Positions 52,367 through 61,046 of a DNA stretch of 64,000 nt are shown here, one piece after another. The notes beneath the pieces were generated by a model. That model was not told where the DNA came from. It ran no database searches and was given only the letters and a program-made list of their open reading frames with translations. This stretch comes from Marinococcus halophilus (lineage in GTDB: Bacteria; Bacillota; Bacilli; Bacillales; Marinococcaceae). Both the position numbers and the translations under genes were made by a program. Every line of letters begins with the position of its first letter. The stretch's first letter is position 1. The stretch is taken from positions 124,157 to 188,156 of the forward strand of contig NZ_NPFA01000002.1 of assembly GCF_002265875.1 (NCBI RefSeq), in the 5' to 3' direction.

Positions 52367-53863
52367 CTACTGCTTTCGTTCAAAAGCGGCAAACGACTGC
52401 CCGCTGATTGATTCAAACACATGGATACCGCTCATGGTCACGGCCATGGTACTCGCTCCCGGAAAAATAGAGTCTCCGCAGAACCATACGTTTTCAAGGG
52501 GAGAACGATGGGATAATGGGTAAAAAAACGTATCCCTTCTCGTCTGTGGAAAGCCGCCGACCATGCCGCGGGGACGTTTAATGTATCGCTCCCAGGCATG
52601 CGGAGCACCGGGCAGGACCCGCTCCGGCTGGACAGGCAAGCCGGCTTCCTGGATTTTTTCTACAAGCGCCCTGGTGGCTGCTGACTTTTTTTCTTCATAT
52701 AAAGAAAGATCTTCCCAGAACTCGGGCGGCGTATGAGTGGAAACGGTAAACGTACGCTCACCTTCGGGGGCCCGGGTGCGGTCATCCGGTGCTGATAATG
52801 AATAAAACAAATGGCTCGAAATGCCGGGAATGTTCTGGTCCCAAAGCAATTGATGAAACAACGCTGAGGGAGGAGCGGAGGGCTCGCAGACTCCGTACAT
52901 GGAAAACGTGCTCCAGATCGGCGTTTCGGATTTGGTCTGCCAGCGACGGGTAAACTGGTTTCGCTCTTTAGGGTGAAAAAGCGGGAGCGCGGCCTGGACT
53001 GGGATGTTTAACACCAGATGATCGGCAGTGGTTCTTCGTTCCCGATGATCGATAGCTGTCCAGGTGCCGTCGCTGTTTCTTTCCACCGCCTGAATGCGGC
53101 GGCGTTTCTGCATCGAGGCGCTGTGGCGTTCGGCTGCTTCTTTTAACTGCTCGGCCATGCGGTACAGCCCGCCATATACATAAGAAGCTCCCTGATGGTA
53201 TAAATCGAGGGCGTACAATCCAAGCAAGGCAGGAGCGTGGCGGCTGCTTGTCTGCAGGCTGTCCAGAAGCTGCCCGTCAATATACTGGTGCACCTCGGTG
53301 TCCTGCAGACGGTAATGCCGCAGCACATCTTCAGTAGAGGCGGCAAGCCAGCGGACAGCGCCGAGAATGCCGGGTCTGAGTGCCCGGACCGAGCGGATGA
53401 AATCTGCGGGCTTCTGCATGGGAAGAACCGGAAGGTGATGGATCAGCTTCCGGAGTTCCTCCCCGACCCGGGAAATATAACGGTATAGCGAGCGGATGCC
53501 ATCTGCCGAGGAAGGGAACAACCGGCAGAGAGTATCGATATGTTTTTCCCGTGAAGAATACAACGGAAGAGAAAAAGAAGGAGCGTGTACCTGCATAATG
53601 GTCTCAAGGCCCACATGTTCTGGGAGCGGCTCCTTCAGGTAGTTGAAGACGCGGTAATGAAGGCCGTCTGGCTGCTGCAGGCCCAGCCCGAGTGTAGCCC
53701 CGACTGGAAACAGATGAGGCTTGTGCGTAAACTTTCCGGCACACCCTCCCCATTCGTTGGAAGCTTCAAATAAAGTGACATTATAGTGATGGCAGGCGAG
53801 CAGAGCAGATGCCGTAAGTCCGCCGAAGCCTCCGCCAATAATTATTACAGATGGTTGGCTCAT
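52367..53863 (-). CDS. Phytoene desaturase-like FAD oxidoreductase (CrtI/CrtN/CrtO group)
   Basis: A 498-residue flavoprotein with the start VIIIGGGFGGLTASALLACHHYNVTLFEASNEWGGCAGKF and the CrtI-type end WFCGDSIFPGASTMAVTMSGIHVFESI. The central part is less conserved than in true carotenoid desaturases. Possible roles are carotenoid or hydroxysqualene-like desaturation/oxidation or all-trans-retinol saturase-like activity. No crtM, crtN or other carotenoid gene is adjacent. AAGGAGGAG precedes the ATG at 53863; the longer frame to 53950 has no site. Confidence 0.83.
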   Translation of the reverse strand: MSQPSVIIIGGGFGGLTASALLACHHYNVTLFEASNEWGGCAGKFTHKPHLFPVGATLGLGLQQPDGLHYRVFNYLKEPLPEHVGLETIMQVHAPSFSLPLYSSREKHIDTLCRLFPSSADGIRSLYRYISRVGEELRKLIHHLPVLPMQKPADFIRSVRALRPGILGAVRWLAASTEDVLRHYRLQDTEVHQYIDGQLLDSLQTSSRHAPALLGLYALDLYHQGASYVYGGLYRMAEQLKEAAERHSASMQKRRRIQAVERNSDGTWTAIDHRERRTTADHLVLNIPVQAALPLFHPKERNQFTRRWQTKSETPIWSTFSMYGVCEPSAPPSALFHQLLWDQNIPGISSHLFYSLSAPDDRTRAPEGERTFTVSTHTPPEFWEDLSLYEEKKSAATRALVEKIQEAGLPVQPERVLPGAPHAWERYIKRPRGMVGGFPQTRRDTFFYPLSHRSPLENVWFCGDSIFPGASTMAVTMSGIHVFESISGQSFAAFERKQ

Positions 53864-53944
53864 GTTACTCCTCCTTGCCAGCATTGCTCTTTTTTCCTCC
53901 GGCATGCTAGACTTAACGAAAATCACGCGAAAGGATGTGCTTTC

Positions 53945-54217
53945 ATGCATCAGCCGAGAATCGGGGTAGCCGTTTGGATTAAATCCGTCAAACAGGCGAG
54001 GCAGCTGAGAAAGTACGGGTTAGTGCATTACGTTTCCAAACAAATGAAATACGCAGTTTTATATGTGGATCAGGAAAATGCGGAAATGGTCATAAGTCAG
54101 CTGGGAAACCTTGGTTTTGTAGAAAGGGTGGAACGGTCGGAAAAACCATTTATTCCGCTAGAATACCATAAAGTTGAAAAAGAAAGCCAACCGCAGGATG
54201 ACAGTATCGGGATATAA
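53945..54217 (+). CDS. ylbG: YlbG, UPF0298 family protein
   Basis: A 90-residue conserved Bacillus protein of unknown function. The stretch RIGVAVWIKSVKQARQLRKYGLVHYVSKQMKYAVLYVDQENAEMVISQLGNLGFVERVERS is characteristic. AAAGGATG precedes the ATG at 53945; the long frame back to 53786 runs over the neighbouring gene and is not real. In B. subtilis it follows ylbF (ricF); here it stands alone, divergent from the CrtI-like gene. Confidence 0.92.
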   Translation: MHQPRIGVAVWIKSVKQARQLRKYGLVHYVSKQMKYAVLYVDQENAEMVISQLGNLGFVERVERSEKPFIPLEYHKVEKESQPQDDSIGI

Positions 54218-54232
54218 ATAAATTGACTTTTA

Positions 54233-54261
54233 TTGTCCCATTGGGAACGCTGTTTTATAAT
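54233..54261 (+). promoter_or_regulatory. Promoter of the MFS gene with overlapping dyad
   Basis: TTGTCC at 54233 and a perfect TATAAT at 54256 are 17 nt apart. TCCCATTGGGA (54236-54246) is an exact 5-bp palindrome with a single central base within the spacer, where a repressor of the exporter could bind. Confidence 0.6.
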
Positions 54262-54290
54262 AGGGGAGGCAGAAAGAAGGGACCTCTCTA

Positions 54291-55490
54291 ATGGTAAAAT
54301 GGAGAAAAAATTTATATATATTAATGGCCGCCCAATTTTTTGTGATGGCAGCCATGACGATGATCGTTCCATTCCTGCCGCTGTATCTGCAGGAACTCGG
54401 AGTGACAGATCCTGGGCAGATAAGTATCTGGTCAGGCGTTATTTTTGGCGTTAATTTTTTAACAGCTTTTTTGTTTGCCCCGCTCTGGGGTAAAATTGCT
54501 GACAGACAGGGCCGTAAGCTGATGGTGCTCCGTTCGGGATTCGGCATGGCCATAGTAATGGTACTGATGGGATTTGCTACCGGCCCATGGAGTCTTTTTT
54601 TTCTGAGAATGCTAAATGGCACGATTAGCGGTTTTATTCCTGCTTCGATTGCGCTTGTGTCTACAAATACGCCTAAAGAATACGCAGGCAGGGCGCTTGG
54701 ATTGCTGCAGTCAGGCACGGTGGCAGGAACAATTTGTGGGCCGCTGATCGGCGGTCTTCTAGCAGACGCGTTTGGCTTCCGGGCCATATTTAACATTACC
54801 GGGCTCGGTATCGCCGTAGCTGCGGTAGCCGTTTTGTTTTTAGTGAAAGAAGACTTCGAGAAGCCGGAAAAGGCGGAGAAAACGAAAACGAGCGATGATT
54901 TCAAAAAAATCGCAGGTGTACAGCCGATGATCCCCCTGTACACTGTTATTTTTCTCGTGCAATTTGCGCTGATCGGGGTCAACCCGCTTATTTCCGTGTT
55001 TGTCGGGGAGCTGAGCGGCAGAGAGGAAAATGCTTTCTATGCCGGACTGGCCGTAGCTTCCCTGGGGGTGGCGAATATGCTTGCTTCGCCCAAGCTTGGC
55101 AAACTCAGTGATACAAGAGGAGCCCAGTATGTGCTGTTCGGTTCGTTAATCGGTGCTGTGCTCCTTTCTATTCCGCAGGCTTTTGTTACCAACCTTTGGC
55201 AGCTGATCGTGGCGCGTTTTTTGGTCGGCTTGTGTCTTGGCGGACTGCTGCCGGCAGCTAACACGCTAATCCGGCAGCTGTCCCCGCAGGGAATGGAGAG
55301 CCGGGCCTACGGCTTTTCCAACAGCTTCTTGTTTCTTGGAAACATGCTCGGGCCGGCGGCCGGGGGCTTAATCAGCGCCGCTCTCGGCATGCGCGGCCTA
55401 TTTTTAATTAGCGCTGCCATACTGGGAGCTGCCGCTTTTGTCATGTATGCAAAAGTACTTCCAAAGCTGGCACAGCGCACAGAATCGTAG
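54291..55490 (+). CDS. MFS multidrug-type exporter
   Basis: A 399-residue major facilitator with 12 membrane segments. It has motif A GKIADRQGRKLMVLRSG after segment 2 (about 65-80), an LRMLNGTISGFIPASIALVS segment, motif C-like GLLQSGTVAGTICGPLIGGLL in segment 5 and a weak motif A repeat GKLSDTRGAQ. These place it among the DHA1 drug/H+ antiporters (MdtG/Blt-like). The substrate is unknown. It has its own promoter with a possible operator. It ends 15 nt before rsmD. Confidence 0.9.
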   Translation: MVKWRKNLYILMAAQFFVMAAMTMIVPFLPLYLQELGVTDPGQISIWSGVIFGVNFLTAFLFAPLWGKIADRQGRKLMVLRSGFGMAIVMVLMGFATGPWSLFFLRMLNGTISGFIPASIALVSTNTPKEYAGRALGLLQSGTVAGTICGPLIGGLLADAFGFRAIFNITGLGIAVAAVAVLFLVKEDFEKPEKAEKTKTSDDFKKIAGVQPMIPLYTVIFLVQFALIGVNPLISVFVGELSGREENAFYAGLAVASLGVANMLASPKLGKLSDTRGAQYVLFGSLIGAVLLSIPQAFVTNLWQLIVARFLVGLCLGGLLPAANTLIRQLSPQGMESRAYGFSNSFLFLGNMLGPAAGGLISAALGMRGLFLISAAILGAAAFVMYAKVLPKLAQRTES

Positions 55491-55505
55491 AGTGAGGCGA
55501 AAGGT

Positions 55506-56078
55506 ATGAGAGTGATAGCAGGAGATTTTAAAGGGCGCCGGCTGAAAGCCGTTCCTGGAACCGGCACCCGGCCGACTTCTGATAAAGTGAAGGAGGCGTT
55601 GTTTCATAAGCTTGGCCCGTTTTTTTCTGATGGGGAAACGGTGCTCGATTTATTTGCAGGAACCGGAAATCTCGGAATTGAAGCGCTGAGCAGAGGCTGC
55701 AGCTCGGCTGTTTTTGTCGACAAAGCTCAAACCGCCGTCAAGACAGTCCGGAGCAATATTGATGCTTTGAACCTTGGCGAGCGGGCGGAAGTTTATCGTT
55801 CAGAAGCTTCTAAGGCAATCGATCGTTTGGAAAGCCGGGGGCGTAGTTTCGATTTAGTGTTCTTCGATCCTCCTTACGCAGAAGAAAAAGCAGAACAGCT
55901 AGTAGGAAAGCTGTTGAACTGCTCGATGTTAAAGGAAAACGGCATGCTGATATGGGAACACGCCGCAGCAAAAGCGGCAGCGTTTGACGAACGACTGTCG
56001 GTTTTCGCAGAAAAAAATTATGGTGACACAACGCTTACAATATTGCAGCTGACGGGAGGTCCTGAAAATGGCGAGTAA
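55506..56078 (+). CDS. rsmD: 16S rRNA (guanine(966)-N2)-methyltransferase
   Basis: Methylates G966 of 16S rRNA with S-adenosylmethionine. The 190-residue protein has [36 protein letters not shown], the SAM loop [17 protein letters not shown], and the catalytic DPPY in [14 protein letters not shown]. Its stop overlaps the coaD start by 11 nt, and both have the classical Bacillus order (ylbH-ylbI). Confidence 0.95.
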   Translation: MRVIAGDFKGRRLKAVPGTGTRPTSDKVKEALFHKLGPFFSDGETVLDLFAGTGNLGIEALSRGCSSAVFVDKAQTAVKTVRSNIDALNLGERAEVYRSEASKAIDRLESRGRSFDLVFFDPPYAEEKAEQLVGKLLNCSMLKENGMLIWEHAAAKAAAFDERLSVFAEKNYGDTTLTILQLTGGPENGE

Positions 56079-56562
56079 GGCAATTTATCCAGGAAGCTTT
56101 GATCCGGTTACCAATGGCCATCTGGATATAATCGAACGGGCACACAATGTATTCGATCATGTGGTGGTGGCGGTGCTGCATAACCGGAAAAAAGAGCCGT
56201 TCTTCTCTATTGACCAACGGGTAAAATTAATTGAAGAATCGGTCAAACACATGCCAGGCGTGGAAGTGGATGCTTTTCACGGGCTCTTAGTGGACTATGT
56301 AAAAGAAGTGAAAGCCGATACGATTGTAAGAGGCCTCCGGGCTGTGTCTGATTTTGAGTATGAAATGCAGGCGGCTTCAATTAACAGAAAGCTTGAACCC
56401 GGAGTAGAGACTTTTTTTATGATGACAAATCACCAGTATTCTTATTTAAGCTCGAGTATTGTAAAAGAAGTAGCGGAATACGGAGCGGACGTTTCCGGCC
56501 TCGTGCCTGCGCATGTGGAGGAGGCACTTCGGAAACAGTTTGAGAAAAAGAGCCGGGGGTAG
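56068..56562 (+). CDS. coaD: Phosphopantetheine adenylyltransferase
   Basis: Makes dephospho-CoA from 4'-phosphopantetheine and ATP, the penultimate step of coenzyme A synthesis. The 164-residue protein has the nucleotidyltransferase signatures [16 protein letters not shown] (with the TxGH motif) and [31 protein letters not shown] in the end of rsmD precedes its ATG. In B. subtilis ylbJ and ylbK follow; here the next gene is ylbL. Confidence 0.96.
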   Translation: MASKAIYPGSFDPVTNGHLDIIERAHNVFDHVVVAVLHNRKKEPFFSIDQRVKLIEESVKHMPGVEVDAFHGLLVDYVKEVKADTIVRGLRAVSDFEYEMQAASINRKLEPGVETFFMMTNHQYSYLSSSIVKEVAEYGADVSGLVPAHVEEALRKQFEKKSRG

Positions 56563-56636
56563 AAGTGCGATTCGTTGCAAATTTCCAGCCATCCTTCGTA
56601 TGATGAAGAATAATCGTTTAATAAAGGATGAAGACC

Positions 56637-57698
56637 ATGTATCACAACCGAAACAGGAAAATGCGGCGGATTATTACTGCGGCTGTCATAGCAGCTGTTG
56701 TGCTTATATTAACGCAGGCGCCTCTCCCGTATTATTATATACAGCCGGGCTCAGCGGCCAGCTTGTCCTCCGTTGTAGAGGTGGAGGAGGGAGCCGGGGA
56801 GTCCGGTGAGATGTATTTAACGACTGTTTACCAGCAGGGAGCTACCCCGGCGCTCGCTTTATGGTCGGTATTTTCTCCTTACCGGGAGCTTTCCCCAAAG
56901 GATTCCTACCAATTCGGAGATGAAAGTGAGGAAGAATTTTTTGAACGCCAGCGCCAGGTGATGGAGAGCTCCCAGGAGTCTGCAGAAATAGCAGCGTATG
57001 AAGCGGCTGGAAAGACAGTGAATGTAAAATACCGCGGAGTAAGGGCCAGTGATTTTATTGATGGAATGGATGCGGCAGAAAAGCTCGAGGAAGGAGACTT
57101 GATCCAGGCGGTCAATGGCAGAGAGGTTCAGACACTTGAGGAATTAAACAACGCGATTGAGGGCATAGAGACCGGCGAGAAAGCAACTATAGCCTTCCAG
57201 CGAAATAAAGAGCAGATGGAAGCAGAGATAGCTGTGGAATCATTTCCGGCCTCGACAGGGGAGGAAGAAAGCTCGGGTCTTGGAATATTGTATCCTTATA
57301 CAGAAAGGTCCGTTTCTCTTAACCCAGAGGCCACAATTGATGCAGGCTCCATAGGTGGGCCCTCCGCCGGCTTGATGTTTGCCCTTGAAGTATACAATCA
57401 GCTTACAGAAGAAGATATTACAGGCGGAAAAAAAATAGCCGGCACCGGGACCATTGATGAACAGGGTGAAGTTGGCCCAATTGGCGGAATAGATAAAAAA
57501 ATCGTCGCAGCGGATAAAAAGGACATAGATGTCTTTTTTGCCCCGGATGCCGGCATGGCTTCTCCGTCCAATTATGAAATTGCCAGGCAGACGGCACGAA
57601 GCATCAACAGTGATATGAAAGTGGTGCCAGTGGCAACGCTGGAGGAAGCAGTGGAGTATCTGAAAAACGATTTAAAAAAAGCTGAAAGCAATTCTTAA
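56637..57698 (+). CDS. ylbL: Lon-like PDZ serine protease, YlbL/SepM family
   Basis: A membrane-anchored protease of the Lon (S16) fold with a PDZ domain. The 353-residue protein has one N-terminal membrane anchor (IITAAVIAAVVLILTQAPL), a PDZ domain (about 130-200; GMDAAEKLEEGDLIQAVNG), and the Lon protease domain with the catalytic serine in GGPSAGLM (S243) and lysine in GGIDKKIVAA (K287 or K288). Relatives include SepM of streptococci, which trims a signal peptide, and YlbL in the B. subtilis DNA-damage checkpoint recovery. The ATG at 56637 has AAAGGA at normal spacing; ATG 56628 overlaps it. Confidence 0.93.
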   Translation: MYHNRNRKMRRIITAAVIAAVVLILTQAPLPYYYIQPGSAASLSSVVEVEEGAGESGEMYLTTVYQQGATPALALWSVFSPYRELSPKDSYQFGDESEEEFFERQRQVMESSQESAEIAAYEAAGKTVNVKYRGVRASDFIDGMDAAEKLEEGDLIQAVNGREVQTLEELNNAIEGIETGEKATIAFQRNKEQMEAEIAVESFPASTGEEESSGLGILYPYTERSVSLNPEATIDAGSIGGPSAGLMFALEVYNQLTEEDITGGKKIAGTGTIDEQGEVGPIGGIDKKIVAADKKDIDVFFAPDAGMASPSNYEIARQTARSINSDMKVVPVATLEEAVEYLKNDLKKAESNS

Positions 57699-58891
57699 AA
57701 AAGCAGAAGGGGCGGAAGGTCATAATCTCTCCGCCATTCTTTCTGTCTTTCAGAAGGTGGAAGCAAAAGCGCATAAGCAGTATCAGCTCTTTCGCCCACA
57801 GCCAGCTGCGGCGTTTTTTTATTAGTCATTTTTGTGTAAAGAGGGATAGAAATATTCTTTTTAGCTTTATTTAGATAAGTTCTCCCCCGTGCATTCATGC
57901 CGAGCACCCTCAGGTGATCAACGTGCTGGCCATCAGAGGCTGCGTGAGCTTCCTCTTTTGTAAGGCCGGTCAATAGATGTACTGCGGTGCGCTGCAGCCG
58001 TGTTAAAGTATAGCGCTTCGTTTTAACCAGCTGCAGCCACTGCCCGAAGCCGGTTGCTTCTTTCATCAGGCGCTGCATGCGGTGATGGAGGCCTTCGGAC
58101 ATATCATAGAGAGAGGCAAGGTCGGCGGTGGGCATGGTCAGCATTTTTGCCTGTAGAACTGAAAAGTAATCCTCCCAATAGCGCAGGGCTGGAAGGCCGG
58201 CTAGAATACGCCTGGACGCCTCAGGGATATAAGCACTGATATCTTCGTTTCTTTCAAGCATGTGCCGGAGACTGGTGGCGCTCGCGATAGACGGATCCCG
58301 CGGAGAAATATCGTGATAAGAAGCGTTTTTACGTTTGATGGTGCCTATGTGAAGCGAGGGATACATCCGGGCGGCAGCGTTTGTGTAATGAAAGCCGAGG
58401 ATATTGTTTGGCTGGCTCAAGTCCGGCAGCGAGCCCGGAGCCTCCAAGTCTCTATATGCCAGTTCGTTTGCTTTGGCGTAGCTGCAGCCTCCCTGAATAT
58501 GAAAGCGGACGCGCTCATCAAAACGGCCCCTGTGGGTGTGCAGGAAATCAACAAGCTGTACAAATGGGGCAGCTTTTCCATGTTCACTCCCGAAGTTCAA
58601 ATGAGTAATGCCAAGCTCTCTACAGATGGAAACAGCCCCCGCAGCAAATATGTCGGCGTGCTGGCAGGCGAACATGTACGGAAGCTCAATAACAAGGTCG
58701 GCGCCGCTCGAGAGCGCCATTTCCGCCCGCTCTCTTTTAGGAACGAGAGCTGGTTCACCCCGCTGGAGAAAAGGGCCGCTCATTATACATACGACTACAT
58801 CCGCGTTACTTTGGGTGCCGGCCTGTTCGAGATGGTAGAGGTGGCCGTTATGGAAAGGATTGTATTCGACAACCATTCCTAAGACATTCAT
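57695..58891 (-). CDS. tmcAL: tRNA(Met) cytidine acetate ligase
   Basis: TmcAL (YlbM) uses acetate and ATP to form N4-acetylcytidine at the wobble base of elongator tRNA-Met. The 398-residue protein starts MNVLGMVVEYNPFHNGHLYHLEQAG, with the HxGH nucleotidyltransferase motif, followed by VVCIMSGPFLQRGEPALVPKRERAEMAL and an RTYLNKAKKNI block near the end. The ATG at 58891 follows AAAGGCGG; the TTG at 58909 overlaps that site. Its stop codon overlaps the last four bases of the convergent ylbL. Confidence 0.94.
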   Translation of the reverse strand: MNVLGMVVEYNPFHNGHLYHLEQAGTQSNADVVVCIMSGPFLQRGEPALVPKRERAEMALSSGADLVIELPYMFACQHADIFAAGAVSICRELGITHLNFGSEHGKAAPFVQLVDFLHTHRGRFDERVRFHIQGGCSYAKANELAYRDLEAPGSLPDLSQPNNILGFHYTNAAARMYPSLHIGTIKRKNASYHDISPRDPSIASATSLRHMLERNEDISAYIPEASRRILAGLPALRYWEDYFSVLQAKMLTMPTADLASLYDMSEGLHHRMQRLMKEATGFGQWLQLVKTKRYTLTRLQRTAVHLLTGLTKEEAHAASDGQHVDHLRVLGMNARGRTYLNKAKKNISIPLYTKMTNKKTPQLAVGERADTAYALLLPPSERQKEWRRDYDLPPLLLF

Positions 58892-59005
58892 GATAGGACC
58901 GCCTTTCAACTAGGGTATTTTCGGTAAATATCGCTTTTCTCTTTTCTTTATTCATGATACGATGTTTTTCGAGAGTTCAAAAGGGTTTACTGTAAAGAAA
59001 AAATA

Positions 59006-59034
59006 TTGACAAAGGTCGTTTCGATGGATATAAT
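59006..59034 (+). promoter_or_regulatory. Perfect consensus sigma-A promoter of ylbN-rpmF
   Basis: TTGACA at 59006 and TATAAT at 59029 with exactly 17 nt between them. It lies 28 nt before the start codon, so the leader is very short. A promoter of this strength fits a ribosomal protein operon. Confidence 0.92.
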
Positions 59035-59061
59035 TACTCTTGTTGTCTGGAGGTGGATCCA

Positions 59062-59604
59062 ATGAAATGGGGTATCCAGCAGTTACTTTCAAAGAAGCAC
59101 GAACAATCGTTTAACATTGAAGGCAGCGCAGATGTATCAGAAATGATTGAGCGTGACAAAGAATTAAGGGATATCAGTGCCGTGCAGGTTCAGGGCGAAG
59201 GATCGATCGTTGAAGAAACCTTCCATGTAAGCCTGCGGTTAAAAGGAACAATGATACTACCATGTGCACGGACGCTCGCGGATGTCCACCATCCGTTTGA
59301 TGTGGAAATGTTTGAAGCATTTCGGCTGGACGGTATGCCGGCGGACGAAGAAAACATTAATGAACACGAGCCAGAAGATGGTTTTGTCGATCTTCTCCCA
59401 TATATTAAAGAAAACATTTTCCTTGAAATGCCCTTCAGAGTTTTCGCCAAAGAAGGGGACGGTGAGCCGCTTGCTCCTCAAAGTGGAGACGACTGGCGGG
59501 TAATCTCGGAGGATGAATTAATAAAGGAACGGGAGCAGGAAGCTCCTAAAGTTGATCCGAGAATGGCTGATTTATCGAAGTATTTCGATAAAGGCTCCAG
59601 CTGA
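59062..59604 (+). CDS. ylbN: YlbN, DUF177 family protein
   Basis: A 180-residue acidic protein of the DUF177 family (YceD in E. coli), which always precedes rpmF and is linked to 23S rRNA processing or L32 assembly. Features are the start MKWGIQQLLSKKHEQSFNIEGSADVSEM and the conserved LKGTMILPCARTLADVHHPFDVEMFEAF. The C-terminus ends DPRMADLSKYFDKGSS. AGGAGG(TGG) just upstream of ATG 59062 sets the start. It is cotranscribed with rpmF from the strong promoter. Confidence 0.93.
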   Translation: MKWGIQQLLSKKHEQSFNIEGSADVSEMIERDKELRDISAVQVQGEGSIVEETFHVSLRLKGTMILPCARTLADVHHPFDVEMFEAFRLDGMPADEENINEHEPEDGFVDLLPYIKENIFLEMPFRVFAKEGDGEPLAPQSGDDWRVISEDELIKEREQEAPKVDPRMADLSKYFDKGSS

Positions 59605-59658
59605 TCCAAAATCATTCACTGGTTGAAATAATCTTTATCTTATAAGGAGGTGGGAATC

Positions 59659-59832
59659 ATGGCAGTACCTTTTAGACGTACTTCTAAGACCCGTAAACGT
59701 ATGCGCAGAGCTCATCAAAAAGTAGCAGTACCAGGTATGGTAGAATGTGAACAATGCGGAGAGCAGAAACTATCTCACCGTGTGTGCAGAAACTGCGGTT
59801 CTTACAAAGGCGAAACAGTTGTAGAAAAATAA
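59659..59832 (+). CDS. rpmF: Large ribosomal subunit protein bL32
   Basis: Ribosomal protein L32, 57 residues: [57 protein letters not shown]-type sequence with a zinc ribbon (CxxC at CEQC and CRNC). AAGGAGGTG precedes the ATG at 59659; upstream in-frame GTG/ATG codons lie within that site. It keeps its four zinc cysteines, so it is the zinc-requiring form. Confidence 0.96.
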   Translation: MAVPFRRTSKTRKRMRRAHQKVAVPGMVECEQCGEQKLSHRVCRNCGSYKGETVVEK

Positions 59833-59833
59833 A

Positions 59834-59868
59834 AAACAGGGTGCCGTTTTCGGCGCCCTGTTTTTTTA
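59834..59868 (+). terminator. Terminator after rpmF
   Basis: AACAGGGTGCCG pairs with CGGCGCCCTGTT (one G-U), 4-nt loop, followed by seven Ts; it can also serve the convergent ylbP. Confidence 0.92.
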
Positions 59869-59888
59869 TGATATCGGAAAGGCATTGC

Positions 59889-60407
59889 TTATGATTCAGT
59901 GTCAGAAAGCGGTGGTTCTGCAGTTAGCTCCTCTGCTTTCTGCGGCTGTACCCCTTTTGGATACCAGACATATGGATTTTCGCCACGGTCCCTGACCGGG
60001 TTATATTCTGCGGGCTCAAAGCCCATTTTCAGCCAGAAATCATCTGAACGCTGCCGTGCGTTTGTTTTAACCGGCAGCTCAAAGCTCTTTGCGTAATTGA
60101 CAAGCTCTTCGCCAAAACCACGTCCCTGGTATGGCTCGAGTACTTCAAGCTTCCAGAGTTCAAGGTAGTCCTGGGGAGGATCAAAAAAGCGGTCATATTT
60201 GCCGGTAATTGTATATAAGCACATACGTGCGACCAGCCGGCCTCCAAAATAGATGCCGTAAAATGGAGAACGGATGTCGTTTTCCATGATGTTTTCCTCG
60301 AGCTCTTCCTGCATAGAAAGCTCTTGAGCGCCAACTTCTTTGAAGTTTTGAAATTCTTCTAATGTCTTGTAGTTTATGAGTAATGGTACAACTTCAATTC
60401 CACTCAT
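59889..60407 (-). CDS. ylbP: GNAT family N-acetyltransferase, YlbP-like
   Basis: A 172-residue acetyltransferase-fold protein. The stretches MENDIRSPFYGIYFGGRLVARMCLY, YLELWKLEVLEPYQGRGFGEELVNYAKSF (with the QGRGFG acetyl-CoA loop) and NPYVWYPKG match YlbP of B. subtilis, which also lies next to rpmF. The C-terminal 20 residues are acidic and low complexity. GGAGG before ATG 60407 sets the start. The substrate is unknown. The intervening gerR (ylbO) of B. subtilis is missing. Confidence 0.9.
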   Translation of the reverse strand: MSGIEVVPLLINYKTLEEFQNFKEVGAQELSMQEELEENIMENDIRSPFYGIYFGGRLVARMCLYTITGKYDRFFDPPQDYLELWKLEVLEPYQGRGFGEELVNYAKSFELPVKTNARQRSDDFWLKMGFEPAEYNPVRDRGENPYVWYPKGVQPQKAEELTAEPPLSDTES

Positions 60408-60629
60408 GCGATTGGCCTCCTTCACTAATAACTTCCAACTTCATTATACACGAAAACGCTTAAAGTCGAAAAGTGAAAAGTCGTCCGTTTGGATCGTGCG
60501 GTGCTACTAGTCCGGAGAGAAGAGATATGCTAAAATGCTTGAGACATCTATAATTCATTAATAGTATTGTGGTTTAATGTGATAGAGTTAAGAAAATGAG
60601 AGCAAACTGGATGAGGGAAAGTGACAAAT

Positions 60630-61013
60630 ATGCTACAGCAGATATATGGATGGTTAATGGAAGCAGGCTTGGCGCTGCCGCTGGTTTTTTGGTACATAGC
60701 CTATCTGGTCACGGCAAAATTAACGAAAAGAAAAGCATATGCCTTCAGGGCCGCCTGCGACTCAACTACGCTGTTGTTCATCGCTTCGGTCCATAGATGG
60801 TCAAGTGACCTGTGGAACGAATCCTACCTGTGGGTCATTTATTTAGTGATTCTGGCCAGCGCTGTCGTGATTTCCATTATTCATTATCATTCCCGCGAGG
60901 AGCTGGAGTTTTTTCGGGTGCTGAAAGGCATATGGAGATGCAGCTTTTTTATATTTGCGGCAGGATACATCCTCTTAGCCGGATATTGGGCCTATCTGCA
61001 GATTATGGCATAG
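60630..61013 (+). CDS. DUF3397 membrane protein (YllA-like)
   Basis: A 127-residue membrane protein with four predicted helices (ALPLVFWYIAYLVTAKL, STTLLFIASV, YLWVIYLVILASAVVISII, CSFFIFAAGYILLAGYWAYL) and the HYHSREELEFFRVLKGIWR loop typical of DUF3397. In B. subtilis yllA lies at the same place before bshC. A GTG at 60621 and an ATG at 60630 are both possible starts; GAGGGA favours the ATG. The function is unknown. Confidence 0.82.
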   Translation: MLQQIYGWLMEAGLALPLVFWYIAYLVTAKLTKRKAYAFRAACDSTTLLFIASVHRWSSDLWNESYLWVIYLVILASAVVISIIHYHSREELEFFRVLKGIWRCSFFIFAAGYILLAGYWAYLQIMA

Positions 61014-61046
61014 AACGGAGCAAGGCGTGAAGGAAGGTAGTTTGAC

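Noticed and set aside
53786-53944. N-terminal extension of ylbG
   Set aside because: It overlaps the start of the CrtI-like gene, and the standard family start at 53945 has its own ribosome binding site.
60450-60466. CcpA cre-like sequence upstream of ylbP
   Set aside because: GAAAACGCTTAAA matches only the core; flanking positions differ from the cre consensus on both sides.
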